DNA of 64,000 nucleotides from positions 1 through 64,000 of the forward strand of contig LJSV01000013.1 in assembly GCA_001314715.1 (NCBI GenBank), in the 5' to 3' direction. The notes under the pieces are model-generated. The model did no database searches. It was given only the letters and a program-made list of their open reading frames with translations, and had not been told where the DNA came from. Of this stretch, positions 26,990 to 35,647 are shown one piece after another; within the stretch, counting starts at the first letter, position 1, and the number at the start of each line of letters is the position of its first letter. This stretch comes from Rhodobacteraceae bacterium HLUCCA12. GTDB taxonomy: Bacteria; Pseudomonadota; Alphaproteobacteria; Rhodobacterales; Rhodobacteraceae. The translations under genes and the position numbers were made by a program.

Positions 26990-27574
26990 TTAACGCAGGC
27001 CATCCTTACCGACGATCTCGGTGGTTGTCAGCCCGCCAACGCGCGGAAGGGGGCGGCCACTGTCGGTCACCGCGACGGCAACCATGATCTCGTTCGCGCG
27101 TGGCGCATCATTCAGCCGGACCTCGATGCCGTCGAAATGACTGCGCACATAGGCCGCGTCCTTGTGGCCCAGCGGCACGTCCAGCGGCTGTCCCGGCCCG
27201 CCCATCTTCTTGGACGACGGCACGAGCGCGGCGCCGCTTCCGACGGCGGCGCGCAGCGGTGCGCCCAGCTTCGGGTGCAAGATCGCGGCCGCATGTTCAA
27301 GCTCGCCGTTCTCACCCACCATGGCGGCCTTGCCATAGCTTTCGGCCTGCTCGGGTGCGATGCCCAGGGCTTCGACGCATTTGCGGCCCAGCAGGTCGCC
27401 CATCTCGGCCCCGATCTGCATCAAGGCATCGAGGTCGTCCTCAAAGCGACCCGCCAGCGGGTTCTCGATGACGGCAACGGCGGCCGCGCGACGGGTGGCG
27501 GGGGTGATTTCCTTGCCCATTTCCCTGTGGGTTTCGTCAAGGAACACGGCGATCTTTCGGATTTTTGCTTGCAT
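26990..27574 (-). CDS. Amino acid synthesis family protein (DUF1185), copy 2
   Basis: This 194-residue paralogue of the protein at 22847 has ENPLAGRFEDDLD, GKAAMVGENGELEHAAA, VPSSKKMGG, KDAAYVRSHFDGIEVRLNDA and a terminal IVGKDGLR. The start at 27574 follows AGGAGGACCGAG. Each half of the divided cluster carries one copy. They may work as two different subunits or act on successive intermediates. Confidence 0.85.
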   Translation of the reverse strand: MQAKIRKIAVFLDETHREMGKEITPATRRAAAVAVIENPLAGRFEDDLDALMQIGAEMGDLLGRKCVEALGIAPEQAESYGKAAMVGENGELEHAAAILHPKLGAPLRAAVGSGAALVPSSKKMGGPGQPLDVPLGHKDAAYVRSHFDGIEVRLNDAPRANEIMVAVAVTDSGRPLPRVGGLTTTEIVGKDGLR

Positions 27575-27585
27575 CTCGGTCCTCC

Positions 27586-28755
27586 TCAGCTGCGGGGCAC
27601 ACGCGCCGATGGCGGGGTCGAGCGCGACCGACCGGTGCGTATCTTGCCGTCGATCATCACCGCGGCGATGCCGGGGATGTTGCCCATGGCCATCGCCTCC
27701 AGCATCGTCTTGCCGGTCGAGCCCTCGGGCCGATCCGCAAAGACGATATCGGCCGGGCGGCCGGCCTCCAGCAGGCCCTGGTCGAGCTTGCGCTTGCGCG
27801 CGACATTCCCGGTGGCGCAGCACACTGCCTGCTCGGCCGGCAGGTCGCCGAAACTGGCCATCAGGGTAATCATGCGCAACATGCCGTTGGGCTGCACGCC
27901 CGACCCGGCCGGTGCGTCAGTCCCCAGCAGGAAATCGGCAAGGCGACCGGCATCGGCGGCAGCCTGCATTGCCAGGACAGCGGATTTTTCGTTGCCGTTG
28001 TGAACAGCCTCCAGCGCGCCGGTTGCCCCTTTGCAAAGCGCGCGCACATCGTCATGCGGAATCGAGGTGGGGCCGCCATTGATATGGCTCACCACGTCCG
28101 GCTGCGCCTCAAGCACGTCTTCGGCGGTAACCAGGTGCGACCCGGCGATCGATGGCCCGCCGGTGTGCATGATCGTCTCGATGCCCAGCTCGCGGCACCA
28201 GCCGGTGACGCGCTTGGCGTCGGCGCCCTTGGCGACCGTCCCCAGACCGATCTCGCCGATCCGGTGAATTCCGGCCTCCTTGAGACCGGCATAAAAGTCG
28301 CGCTCGAAACCCAGTTCGGGCACGGGCGCCCCGGCGATCACCTTGGCACCGACCGGGCGGAAATTGGCGAAACACCGCTGCGCGACCATGGCCAGCGCCT
28401 TGACCCCTTCGGCATCCTTGGGCCGTCCGGGCAGATGCACTTCGCCTGCGGACAGAAAGCTGGTCACCGCGCCGTTCACGTTCATTTCGACCCAGCCGAT
28501 CTGGTTCTGGCGCGGCGTCCAGTCACCGAATACCGGATGCGCGTGGCTGTCGATCAGCCCCGGCATCACCGCGCAACCCTGTGCGTCGATCTCGCTGTCG
28601 GCGGCCTCGGCCGAAAAGCCGGCAATCACGCCATCCTCGATCAGCAGGCAATCGGCATCCATGATGGGCTGATTCAGATCACCGGTCAGCAACAGCCCGA
28701 TGTTGCGGATCAAGAGCCGGCCCTTTGCTGGTGTGTCCTTTGCTTCAGCAGCCAT
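27586..28755 (-). CDS. Enamidase-like amidohydrolase
   Basis: This 389-residue binuclear metallohydrolase closely resembles, from memory, the enamidase of Eubacterium barkeri. That enzyme hydrolyses 1,4,5,6-tetrahydro-6-oxonicotinate to 2-formylglutarate and ammonium. Matching stretches are LIRNIGLLLTGD, LPGRPKDAEGVKALA, GEIGLGT, MHTGGPSIAGS and PDVVSHINGGPTSI. Metal ligands are visible in DSHAHP, GEIG, MHTGG, SHING and GTDAPAG. The start at 28755 follows ACAGGAGGG. This gene is the strongest evidence for the nicotinate assignment of the whole cluster. Confidence 0.85.
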   Translation of the reverse strand: MAAEAKDTPAKGRLLIRNIGLLLTGDLNQPIMDADCLLIEDGVIAGFSAEAADSEIDAQGCAVMPGLIDSHAHPVFGDWTPRQNQIGWVEMNVNGAVTSFLSAGEVHLPGRPKDAEGVKALAMVAQRCFANFRPVGAKVIAGAPVPELGFERDFYAGLKEAGIHRIGEIGLGTVAKGADAKRVTGWCRELGIETIMHTGGPSIAGSHLVTAEDVLEAQPDVVSHINGGPTSIPHDDVRALCKGATGALEAVHNGNEKSAVLAMQAAADAGRLADFLLGTDAPAGSGVQPNGMLRMITLMASFGDLPAEQAVCCATGNVARKRKLDQGLLEAGRPADIVFADRPEGSTGKTMLEAMAMGNIPGIAAVMIDGKIRTGRSRSTPPSARVPRS

Positions 28756-28823
28756 GTCGCGCCCTCCTGTCTTGTTCGTATGGAAACAGTATCAGCCGCC
28801 CGGCCGATGCTGCAAGTTGTAAC

Positions 28824-30314
28824 TTATCGCGCCCGCCAGCGGCGCCAGGCGAGGACGGCCAGCGGGGCCAGAACGGCGGCCAGAGAAGCGGCGATCAGGG
28901 CAAGTGAAATCGGCCGTTCGATGAACACCCCCCACGATCCCCGCGACAGGATCAGCGAGCGGCGAAGGTTCTCTTCCAGGATCGGCCCCATGATCAGGCC
29001 AAAGACCAGTGGCGCCGGCGGCAGACGCAGCAAAAGCATCAGATACCCGACCACGCCGAAGAACAGCATGATGTAGACATCGATCAGGTTGTTGCGGATG
29101 GCATAGGCCCCGACGACGCACAACAGCGCAATTGTGCAGAACAGCAGCACGCGCGGCACCCGCATGATCTGCGCGACCACGCGCATGAACCCGAAGCCGA
29201 TAACCAGTGTCAGGATGACCGCCAGAAACACCGCCACATAGACACCGGCCACGAAGCCCGGATTGTTGGCGAACAACATCGGTCCGGGACGCAACCCGTG
29301 GATCAAGAGCGCGCCCATCAGCACCGCCGTGATGGGGTCGCCGGGAATGCCCAGCGTCATCATTGGCACCAGCGAACCCCCGACCGAGGCGCTGTTGGCC
29401 GATTCCGGCCCGGCGATCCCGGCGGGTTCGCCCGTGCCAAAAGTCTCGGGGGTGCGTGACAGGCGCTTTTCCTGGGCATAGGTCAGCGCCACCGCGATGG
29501 CCGAACCGGCCGCGGGAATGGCGCCGACGAAAGTGCCGATGACGCCGCCGCGCAACATGGGCTTCCACAGGCGTGCGACCGCGCCAAAGGGGGGCAGCAA
29601 TCGTCCGATGGGTGGCACGCGCGGCAACCCCTCGCGACCAGCGGCGAGGTTGCGAAGCACTTCGGCCAGGCCAAAGATGCCCACTGTGACTGGCACCAGT
29701 TCGATCCCGGCCTGCAAGGCGCGGCTGTCGAAATCGAACCGTCCGATGTCGGTCAGGCGGTCAAAGCCGACCATACCCAGCAAGACCCCGATCGCGGCCA
29801 CCAGAATGCCACGAAAAGTGGACCCGCCCGAAGCAAACGACAGCAGGACCAGGCCGAAGACCGTCGCCATGGCGAATTCGGGGCTGCGAAAACTCATCGC
29901 GGCCTGCGCCACGACGGGCGCAAGGGTGACCAGCAGCGCCAGCCCGATCAGCCCGCCCACGGTCGAGGCGATCAACGCATAGGCCAGGGCATGCCCGGCC
30001 TTTCCCTGTTGGGCCAGCGGGTAGCCGTCGAACTGCGTGACGATGGCGCCGGGCGTTCCGGGAATGTTGACCAGGACGGCCGATATCGAACCACCATACA
30101 CGCTTGAGACGAAAACCGAGATCAGGAACAGCATTGCGGCCGCAGGATCGAGCCCAAAGCTGACCGGCAGCAGGATCGCCAATGCCATGGTGGAGCTGAC
30201 ACCGGGCAGCGCGCCCAGGACGATACCGATGCCTACGCCGATCAGGGCCAGTCCCCACATCAGGGGTGTGCTCAGGTATTCCAGCAGGGTCTGGGCGAAC
30301 ACGTCGAGGATCAT
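28824..30314 (-). CDS. tctA: Tripartite tricarboxylate transporter large permease (TctA)
   Basis: The 496-residue permease has about 12 membrane helices and the TctA signatures GALPGVSSTMALAILLPVSF, VNIPGTPGAIVTQFDGYPL, GAIPAAGSAIAVALTYAQEK and SVGGSLVPMMTLGIPGDP. It lies 6 bp from tctB and upstream of the enamidase gene in the same direction. It imports the ligand bound by TctC. Confidence 0.93.
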   Translation of the reverse strand: MILDVFAQTLLEYLSTPLMWGLALIGVGIGIVLGALPGVSSTMALAILLPVSFGLDPAAAMLFLISVFVSSVYGGSISAVLVNIPGTPGAIVTQFDGYPLAQQGKAGHALAYALIASTVGGLIGLALLVTLAPVVAQAAMSFRSPEFAMATVFGLVLLSFASGGSTFRGILVAAIGVLLGMVGFDRLTDIGRFDFDSRALQAGIELVPVTVGIFGLAEVLRNLAAGREGLPRVPPIGRLLPPFGAVARLWKPMLRGGVIGTFVGAIPAAGSAIAVALTYAQEKRLSRTPETFGTGEPAGIAGPESANSASVGGSLVPMMTLGIPGDPITAVLMGALLIHGLRPGPMLFANNPGFVAGVYVAVFLAVILTLVIGFGFMRVVAQIMRVPRVLLFCTIALLCVVGAYAIRNNLIDVYIMLFFGVVGYLMLLLRLPPAPLVFGLIMGPILEENLRRSLILSRGSWGVFIERPISLALIAASLAAVLAPLAVLAWRRWRAR

Positions 30315-30320
30315 GGCGGA

Positions 30321-30824
30321 TCAACCTGGCAGGGGGACTTGCAAGAAACCGGCGAAGATGGCGTAGATACCGCCGCCGATCAGAACGGCCGACAGCAGCC
30401 GCAGGCCCCAGCCCGTCAGCGCGGCCCCGCCCGGCGACAGCATCCAAAGCCAGAACAGGCAGAACGCAATCGCCACGGGCACAAAGCCCAGCAGCGGCAT
30501 GGCGACGATCAGGCCCAACAGCACCACCGCAAAGCCCAGCGGCAAGACATGGGTCTGCGTCTGCGGAAGCCCGGCGCCGCCGGTCTGGCCCTGCATCCGG
30601 CGCAAGGCCCCCTTGGCGATCAGGAACGCCCCACCGATGGACAGCAGCGACAGAACGATCACCGGCACCAGTGCCGGGCCGGGGTCAACCCCGGCCCAAA
30701 GGCTGTCACGCAGCCGGGCATTCCCGGCATAGGACAGCCAACCGACCGAAGCCCAGATCAGAAAGAAACCGCCTGCCAGAAGGTCGATATGGGGGGCGGT
30801 TCTGGGGCTGTCCATGGCGCTCAA
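30321..30824 (-). CDS. tctB: Tripartite tricarboxylate transporter small subunit (TctB)
   Basis: This 167-residue protein has four membrane helices (LLAGGFFLIWASVGWLSYAG, VPVIVLSLLSIGGAFLIA, VLPLGFAVVLLGLIVAMPLL and a C-terminal one). Its start overlaps the tctC stop by four bases. It is assigned from helix pattern, size and position between tctC and tctA. Confidence 0.88.
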   Translation of the reverse strand: MSAMDSPRTAPHIDLLAGGFFLIWASVGWLSYAGNARLRDSLWAGVDPGPALVPVIVLSLLSIGGAFLIAKGALRRMQGQTGGAGLPQTQTHVLPLGFAVVLLGLIVAMPLLGFVPVAIAFCLFWLWMLSPGGAALTGWGLRLLSAVLIGGGIYAIFAGFLQVPLPG

Positions 30825-31804
30825 CGCTCGCGCACGGTGACGAGGTCGGCGTCCTCCATGATCGGATAGATCAGGTCGTCCATCTGCGTCAGCAGATCGG
30901 CGGCGGCATCCGCGTCGCCTGGGTTCAGCATAAGGCCCATGGCTTCGCCGCGCTCGACGAAACCGTCTTGCGACATCGCATCCATGAGTGCGGTTTCCAG
31001 AACTTCGCGGCGCTCGTCGGACATGCCGGCGGGACCAAAGACCATCACATAGTCGGTGACGACGTAGTCATGCCCCATTTCCTTGAATGTCGGCACCTCG
31101 GGCACGCGAAAGTGGCGATCCTCGGCGGCGACACCCAGAATGCGCACGGTGCCTTCTTCATGCAGATCGGCCAGCATCGGAACCGGCAGCGTGGCCGACA
31201 TGACCTCGCCCGCGACCAGCGCGGCGACGGTCGGCGCATAGCCCTGATAGGGCACCTTGGTCAGTTCGATGTCAAAGGTGTTCTCGATGAAGGCGGCATT
31301 GAGGAACGAGAACCCGCCGGGCGAGTCGTTGCCGTTGACGATGCCGCCGGGTTCATTGCGGGCATATTCCAGGAACTCTTCGAAATCGTCGATTCCGGTA
31401 TCGGTGCGCACCGCAAGGGCCGCGGGCTCGATGTTGATGACCGCGATCGGCTCGACCGCGTCAAGCGCGGTCGCGTTCTCGTTCATGTAGGATTGCGCGG
31501 TGGCATGGATGCCCATCACGCCCAGCGTGTAGCCGTCGGCCTCGGCCTCTTCGACCTGCCGGACACCGTTGGCGCCGGCGGCACCCGGCACGTTGTTGAC
31601 GACCACCGAAACCGGCAATTCCTCGGACAGGTAGTCTGCGACAAGCCTGGTCACGGTGTCGTGCCCGCCACCCGCGGGCCAGGCGACAACGATGTTGATC
31701 GGCTCGTCAGGGTAGTCTTGCGACAGCGCGGGCGCGGCTGTCAGGGCTAGGCCGGCGGCTAGCGTCAGGCTGCCAAGCGTGGCTGTGAGTTTCGGTCCGG
31801 TCAT
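30821..31804 (-). CDS. tctC: Tripartite tricarboxylate transporter binding protein (TctC/Bug family)
   Basis: The 327-residue periplasmic protein starts at 31804, after AGGGGGATCC. It has a signal peptide ending ALSQD and Bug-family motifs (IVVAWPAGGGHDTVTRLVAD, VVNNVPGAAGANGV, VPYQGYAPTVAALVAGEV). Bordetella Bug27 is known to bind nicotinate and related aromatic acids, which fits the enamidase operon downstream. The ligand is inferred. The 196-bp region 31805-32000 upstream holds its promoter and no gene. Confidence 0.9.
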   Translation of the reverse strand: MTGPKLTATLGSLTLAAGLALTAAPALSQDYPDEPINIVVAWPAGGGHDTVTRLVADYLSEELPVSVVVNNVPGAAGANGVRQVEEAEADGYTLGVMGIHATAQSYMNENATALDAVEPIAVINIEPAALAVRTDTGIDDFEEFLEYARNEPGGIVNGNDSPGGFSFLNAAFIENTFDIELTKVPYQGYAPTVAALVAGEVMSATLPVPMLADLHEEGTVRILGVAAEDRHFRVPEVPTFKEMGHDYVVTDYVMVFGPAGMSDERREVLETALMDAMSQDGFVERGEAMGLMLNPGDADAAADLLTQMDDLIYPIMEDADLVTVRER

Positions 31805-32000
31805 TGGATCCCCCTGTGTGTTGCGTGGCGTCGTGGCATTTCCCAGCATGGCGCCGGGGCTTCGAATCTTGTTTGTGTGCGTATGGTAATGGAATTGCGC
31901 AACCAGTCAATTCCTGACCTTGGAATGCCGGAAAAGGTCTTCCGTTTGCCCAACGCCGCGCCATATCCGGTGGCGAATGGGCAGAAACCGTGCGATCACC

Positions 32001-33815
32001 TCACTCGGCGCGCGCCGACGCGTGCGGGGCGTCAGCCCGAAATCTGTCCTCATCTTCCGGCGTCACCGGCCCCGGCGCGCCATCGCGCGAAAACCCGATG
32101 CAAAGCCGCCAGACAAGGCCTTCGTCGGTGTCGATCTCGCCCTGCTCAAGGTCGCCTTCAAGTTGCATCGCGAAGGCTTCGATCAAGTCGGCGCCAAGGC
32201 GCGTTCTTTCGAAATCCTGATCCGCCGACTCGGCAGGGGTTACCGGGCCGCTGAGCGAGTTGGTAATCGCCAGTTCCACACGCTCGCCTTTTTGCATCAG
32301 CGCGATCTCCAGCCAGGGTGTACCGTCCTCGTCGGCGGTCCCCACGTATTTCAGCGCATTGGTCACCGCCTCGGTCAGCAGCAGTGACAAGGGCACCAGC
32401 CGGTCAGGCGACAGCATGACCGGGTCGTAGTGCGTGCGCACGTCGATTCCGCTGCCGGGCGTGGCGCCGATGGCCAGAAGTTGGCGCGCGATCTCGTCGA
32501 TCAACTGGTCGGCGCGCACCTCGGACAGGCGGTCGGATTGATAGAGGCTGCGGTGAATCGTGGCCAGGCCGATGACGCGGTCCTGCACGCTTTGCAAAAC
32601 ACCGCGCGCGGCCGGGTCACGGACCTGGCGCATCTGGAGGTTCAGAATCGATGCGATCAATTGCAGGTTGTTCTTGACGCGGTGATGGATCTCTTTCAGC
32701 AGCACCGTCTTTTCGGCCAGCGATTCCTCCAGCTCGGCCTCATCGCGCGACAGGATTCGGGTCAGTTTCTGAAAGGTCACGCTGACCTCTCGCAGTTCGG
32801 CTGGGGCACCGTCGATGATTTCGGGCGGAGTGTCGCGATGGCCCAGCGCGAACCGGCGCATTTGCCGGTTCAGCGTGCGGATATGGCGCAAGACAAGCCT
32901 GTAAACGGCGAAATAGGCGACACCAAGACTGGCAATCCACATCAACACCGGCAGAATCAGCGGCATGATCATCGCGCTCATACCGCCGGCGACACCTTCG
33001 CTTTCCGGCCATGTGCCCAGCGCATAAAGCCTGCGCGGGATCAGTTCGGCCACCGCAAAGGTCGCATTCTCGCCCTCGGCGGTTTGCCCGCGGATAATGC
33101 GTTCCGCGTTCGAATTGGTCAGGTCCTGCAGGGCGTGCCCGTCGGGCAGCATGGCCAGCCGATCCGGGTCATCGGCGCCGGTCAGAATGTCGCCGGCGTG
33201 GTTGAACAGCACGGTGTTGAGCGGTTCCGTTTCGACCCTGATACGCCGCATCAGATCGATCCCGCGCTGCGGCACCGTAATCAGGACGAACCCGCGCAAC
33301 TCGCTGCCATCGCGGATTGGCTGGGTGATCAACAGGTCGCCCTCCGGCCGGTCGATCCCGGCCACCTGCCCCGAGACCATGGCCGCGGGCCGTTCCAGAA
33401 GCTGTGTGAAGTATTCTGTGTTGCCCAGGTTGGTCGCCTCGCCGGATGAGACGCATTGCATCTGACCATTCGTGCCAAGAAGCCCCGCAAAGTTGAAGAT
33501 GCCCGAACGCTGAACGAACTCGGTCAGCAATTCCCGGCAGTCCTCGTCGTCGTCATGACGTTCCAGCGCCAGAGGTCCCAACGTATTGGCCGAGGCAAAG
33601 GCACTCTCGATCAGCGCACGCTTGCCCGCGACGGCCTCACTGGTCATGCCCAGCAATGCGCGATCGGCGCTGTCGCGCGCCTCCGAAACGGTCTGGGCGG
33701 TCGTCAGCACCGCAACCGTGCCCAGGGGGAACAGGGCGACGGTCAGCAGCAGGACCAGACGAACGGCAAGCCGCTCGGTCAACCTGGGCAGAAAAGGCAG
33801 CCGCGTTCCTGGCAT
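32001..33815 (-). CDS. Membrane sensor histidine kinase of the HisKA_2 type (PhyK-like)
   Basis: This 604-residue kinase has helix 1 at about residues 18-39, a periplasmic sensor region to about 278, helix 2 at about 281-305 and a HAMP-like linker. A HisKA_2 dimerisation domain follows (LKEIHHRVKNNLQLIASIL, His at 377/378), then an HATPase domain (LLLTEAVTNALKYVGTADED). Kinases of this subgroup phosphorylate PhyR in the alphaproteobacterial general stress response. It lies 8 bp behind ecfG, so it is probably the cognate kinase. Confidence 0.9.
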   Translation of the reverse strand: MPGTRLPFLPRLTERLAVRLVLLLTVALFPLGTVAVLTTAQTVSEARDSADRALLGMTSEAVAGKRALIESAFASANTLGPLALERHDDDEDCRELLTEFVQRSGIFNFAGLLGTNGQMQCVSSGEATNLGNTEYFTQLLERPAAMVSGQVAGIDRPEGDLLITQPIRDGSELRGFVLITVPQRGIDLMRRIRVETEPLNTVLFNHAGDILTGADDPDRLAMLPDGHALQDLTNSNAERIIRGQTAEGENATFAVAELIPRRLYALGTWPESEGVAGGMSAMIMPLILPVLMWIASLGVAYFAVYRLVLRHIRTLNRQMRRFALGHRDTPPEIIDGAPAELREVSVTFQKLTRILSRDEAELEESLAEKTVLLKEIHHRVKNNLQLIASILNLQMRQVRDPAARGVLQSVQDRVIGLATIHRSLYQSDRLSEVRADQLIDEIARQLLAIGATPGSGIDVRTHYDPVMLSPDRLVPLSLLLTEAVTNALKYVGTADEDGTPWLEIALMQKGERVELAITNSLSGPVTPAESADQDFERTRLGADLIEAFAMQLEGDLEQGEIDTDEGLVWRLCIGFSRDGAPGPVTPEDEDRFRADAPHASARAE

Positions 33816-33823
33816 CGACGCGG

Positions 33824-34393
33824 TCAGCCGGTGGCGGGATGGTGACTGGCGGAAATCACCGCCATGGTCGCGCTTTCGGTCAGGTCCATGTCCTCGCCCT
33901 GTTCAAGGCCCAGCATCTCGGCCAGCGCCCGGCGGCCGCGGTTGGCCCGGCTCTTGACCGTTCCCACGGCACAGCCGCAGGTTTCGGCGGCTTCCTCGAC
34001 CGAAAAGCCCATCGCGCCCACCAGAACCAGGACCTCGCGCTGCTCATCCGGCAGTTTCGCGAAGGCGGTGGCAAGATCGGCCAGCGCAAGGCGGCCATCG
34101 TGATCGGGTTTCGTGGCAAGACGGGCGGCCATCTGGCCCTCGACATCCGCCACTTCGCGTGCGCGCTTGCGATGCTTGGAATAGAAGGTGTTCCGCAAGA
34201 TCGTGAACAGCCAGGCGCGCAGGTTGGTCCCCGGCCGATACAGGTCGAACTTGGTCCACGCTTTCAGAAGCGTGTCCTGAACAAGGTCATCGGCACTTGC
34301 CCCGTTGCGCGTCAGGTTCAGCGCAAAGGCTCTCAGGGCCTGCAAATGCTCGATGATCTCTTCGCGCGGGTCCGTGGGTTGCTCGGATGTCAT
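33824..34393 (-). CDS. ecfG: General stress response sigma factor EcfG
   Basis: The 189-residue ECF sigma factor of the EcfG (ECF15) group has region 2 (LRAFALNLTRNGASADDLVQ, DTLLKAW) and region 4 (LPDEQREVLVLVGAMGFSVE, then GTVKSRANRGR). It directs RNA polymerase to GGAAC-N16/17-CGTT promoters and is held by the anti-sigma factor NepR. Its ATG overlaps the nepR stop (ATGA). Sites of this sequence occur throughout the next 7 kb. Confidence 0.95.
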   Translation of the reverse strand: MTSEQPTDPREEIIEHLQALRAFALNLTRNGASADDLVQDTLLKAWTKFDLYRPGTNLRAWLFTILRNTFYSKHRKRAREVADVEGQMAARLATKPDHDGRLALADLATAFAKLPDEQREVLVLVGAMGFSVEEAAETCGCAVGTVKSRANRGRRALAEMLGLEQGEDMDLTESATMAVISASHHPATG

Positions 34394-34572
34394 CGACTGG
34401 TCGTCCCTTCGTCGCGCAGTCTTGCAACCAGCGCCTTGAGGGTTTCGGGAAGGTCTTCGTCCAGCGATTGCTGGTAAAGACGCTTGAGGTTCTCGTCGAT
34501 CTGCTTGGCCACCGCGTCCGATACCCCGGTGGACGTCGGGCGCGGGCGATCAGGTTGGTCGATTTGGGACAT
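34390..34572 (-). CDS. nepR: Anti-sigma factor NepR
   Basis: This 60-residue protein has the conserved core IDENLKRLYQQSLDEDLPE, which binds EcfG and, under stress, phosphorylated PhyR instead. A much longer in-frame extension is rejected because the family is about 60 residues long. The order nepR-ecfG-kinase with divergent phyR is the classical arrangement. Confidence 0.93.
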   Translation of the reverse strand: MSQIDQPDRPRPTSTGVSDAVAKQIDENLKRLYQQSLDEDLPETLKALVARLRDEGTTSR

Positions 34573-34648
34573 TGCTTGGTGTAACTCTCGATCAGGCTTG
34601 GCGTAAGGGTTCAGATACACGCAATTACGGCGTTTTTTCGCCGGGTTG

Positions 34649-34673
34649 GGAACCGAACGATGCAGTCGGCGTT
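34649..34673 (+). promoter_or_regulatory. EcfG-type promoter of phyR
   Basis: GGAAC (34649-34653), 16 nt, then CGTT (34670-34673), 34 bp before the phyR start. It overlaps the leftward promoter, sharing most of the same 32 bp, so the two polymerases should compete. Confidence 0.85.
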
Positions 34674-34680
34674 TGGTTCC
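34656..34680 (-). promoter_or_regulatory. EcfG-type promoter of nepR-ecfG
   Basis: Read leftwards, GGAAC (34680-34676), 16 nt, then CGTT (34659-34656). It is 84 bp upstream of nepR and gives autoregulation of the sigma factor operon. Confidence 0.85.
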
Positions 34681-34707
34681 GGCAATAACGTAAAAAAGTG
34701 AGTGGCA

Positions 34708-35538
34708 ATGACGGATTCTCATAACTCCACCCGCGAGCAATCTCCCGATATGGCGATGCGGATCGCGGCGGAACTGCCCTATCTGCGTCGGTATGCGCGT
34801 GCGCTGACCGGTAGCCAGGATACCGGTGATCGCTATGCGGCGGCAACGCTTGAGGCGATTCTTGCCGATCGCTCGATCCTGTCGAATGACGATTCACCGC
34901 GCGTTGCACTGTTTCGGGCCTTTCACATGGTCTGGAGCACGACCGGCACCCCGGTCGAAACGTCCAGCGCCCCCGGACTGGAACAACGCGCACAGGATTT
35001 GCTGTCGGCGCTGACCCCGAATACACGCGAAGCCCTCTTGCTGCGCACGGTCGAGGAGTTTCGCCACGACGAGATCGCGCGGATTATGCAGGTGCCGCAA
35101 TCCGAGGCCGAGGAACTGATCACGATCGCGCTGAGGGAAATGGAATCGGCGGTTCGCGGCAAGGTCATGGTGATCGAGGACGAACCGCTGATCGCCATGG
35201 ATCTGCGCAATATCGTCACCGATATGGGCCACCATGTGACAGGGATCGCGCGCACCCGCGATCAGGCGGTGGCCTTGGGCAACAAGGAACGGCCCGATCT
35301 GATCCTCGCCGACATCCAGCTTGCCGACAATTCATCGGGAATCGACGCCGTGAATATCCTGCTCAAGGATCTGGGCGAGGTGCCGGTGATCTTCATCACC
35401 GCATTCCCTGATCGCCTGCTGACGGGTGAACGGCCCGAACCCGCGTTCCTGATCTCAAAGCCCTTCACCGTCGAGCAGGTGCGCTCGGCCGTGTCGCAGG
35501 CCATGTTCTTTGCAACAACCGAAACGCTGGCGTCATAA
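34708..35538 (+). CDS. phyR: Stress response regulator PhyR (anti-anti-sigma factor)
   Basis: The 276-residue protein has a sigma-like N-terminal domain (residues about 15-145, with AELPYLRRYARALTGSQ and EIARIMQVPQSEAEEL). A receiver domain follows, with acidic pocket VIEDEP, phospho-acceptor Asp 202 in LILADIQLAD and Lys in ISKPF. When phosphorylated it sequesters NepR and frees EcfG. A GTG six bases upstream (34702) is another possible start. Confidence 0.95.
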   Translation: MTDSHNSTREQSPDMAMRIAAELPYLRRYARALTGSQDTGDRYAAATLEAILADRSILSNDDSPRVALFRAFHMVWSTTGTPVETSSAPGLEQRAQDLLSALTPNTREALLLRTVEEFRHDEIARIMQVPQSEAEELITIALREMESAVRGKVMVIEDEPLIAMDLRNIVTDMGHHVTGIARTRDQAVALGNKERPDLILADIQLADNSSGIDAVNILLKDLGEVPVIFITAFPDRLLTGERPEPAFLISKPFTVEQVRSAVSQAMFFATTETLAS

Positions 35539-35574
35539 GGCCCCCGGACCAACGCCAAGACCTCTGAACGACAA

Positions 35575-35601
35575 GTGCCCCGCAATCGACTTGCGGGGCA
35601 C
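35575..35601 (+). terminator. Terminator after phyR
   Basis: GTGCCCCGCAA-TCGAC-TTGCGGGGCAC is a perfect 11-bp stem 36 bp after the phyR stop, followed by a modest ACTTCTGTCT tract. Confidence 0.7.
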
Positions 35602-35647
35602 ACTTCTGTCTGGCGGTCTTGTCCGGCCATGCGGCGGATACCGCGGA

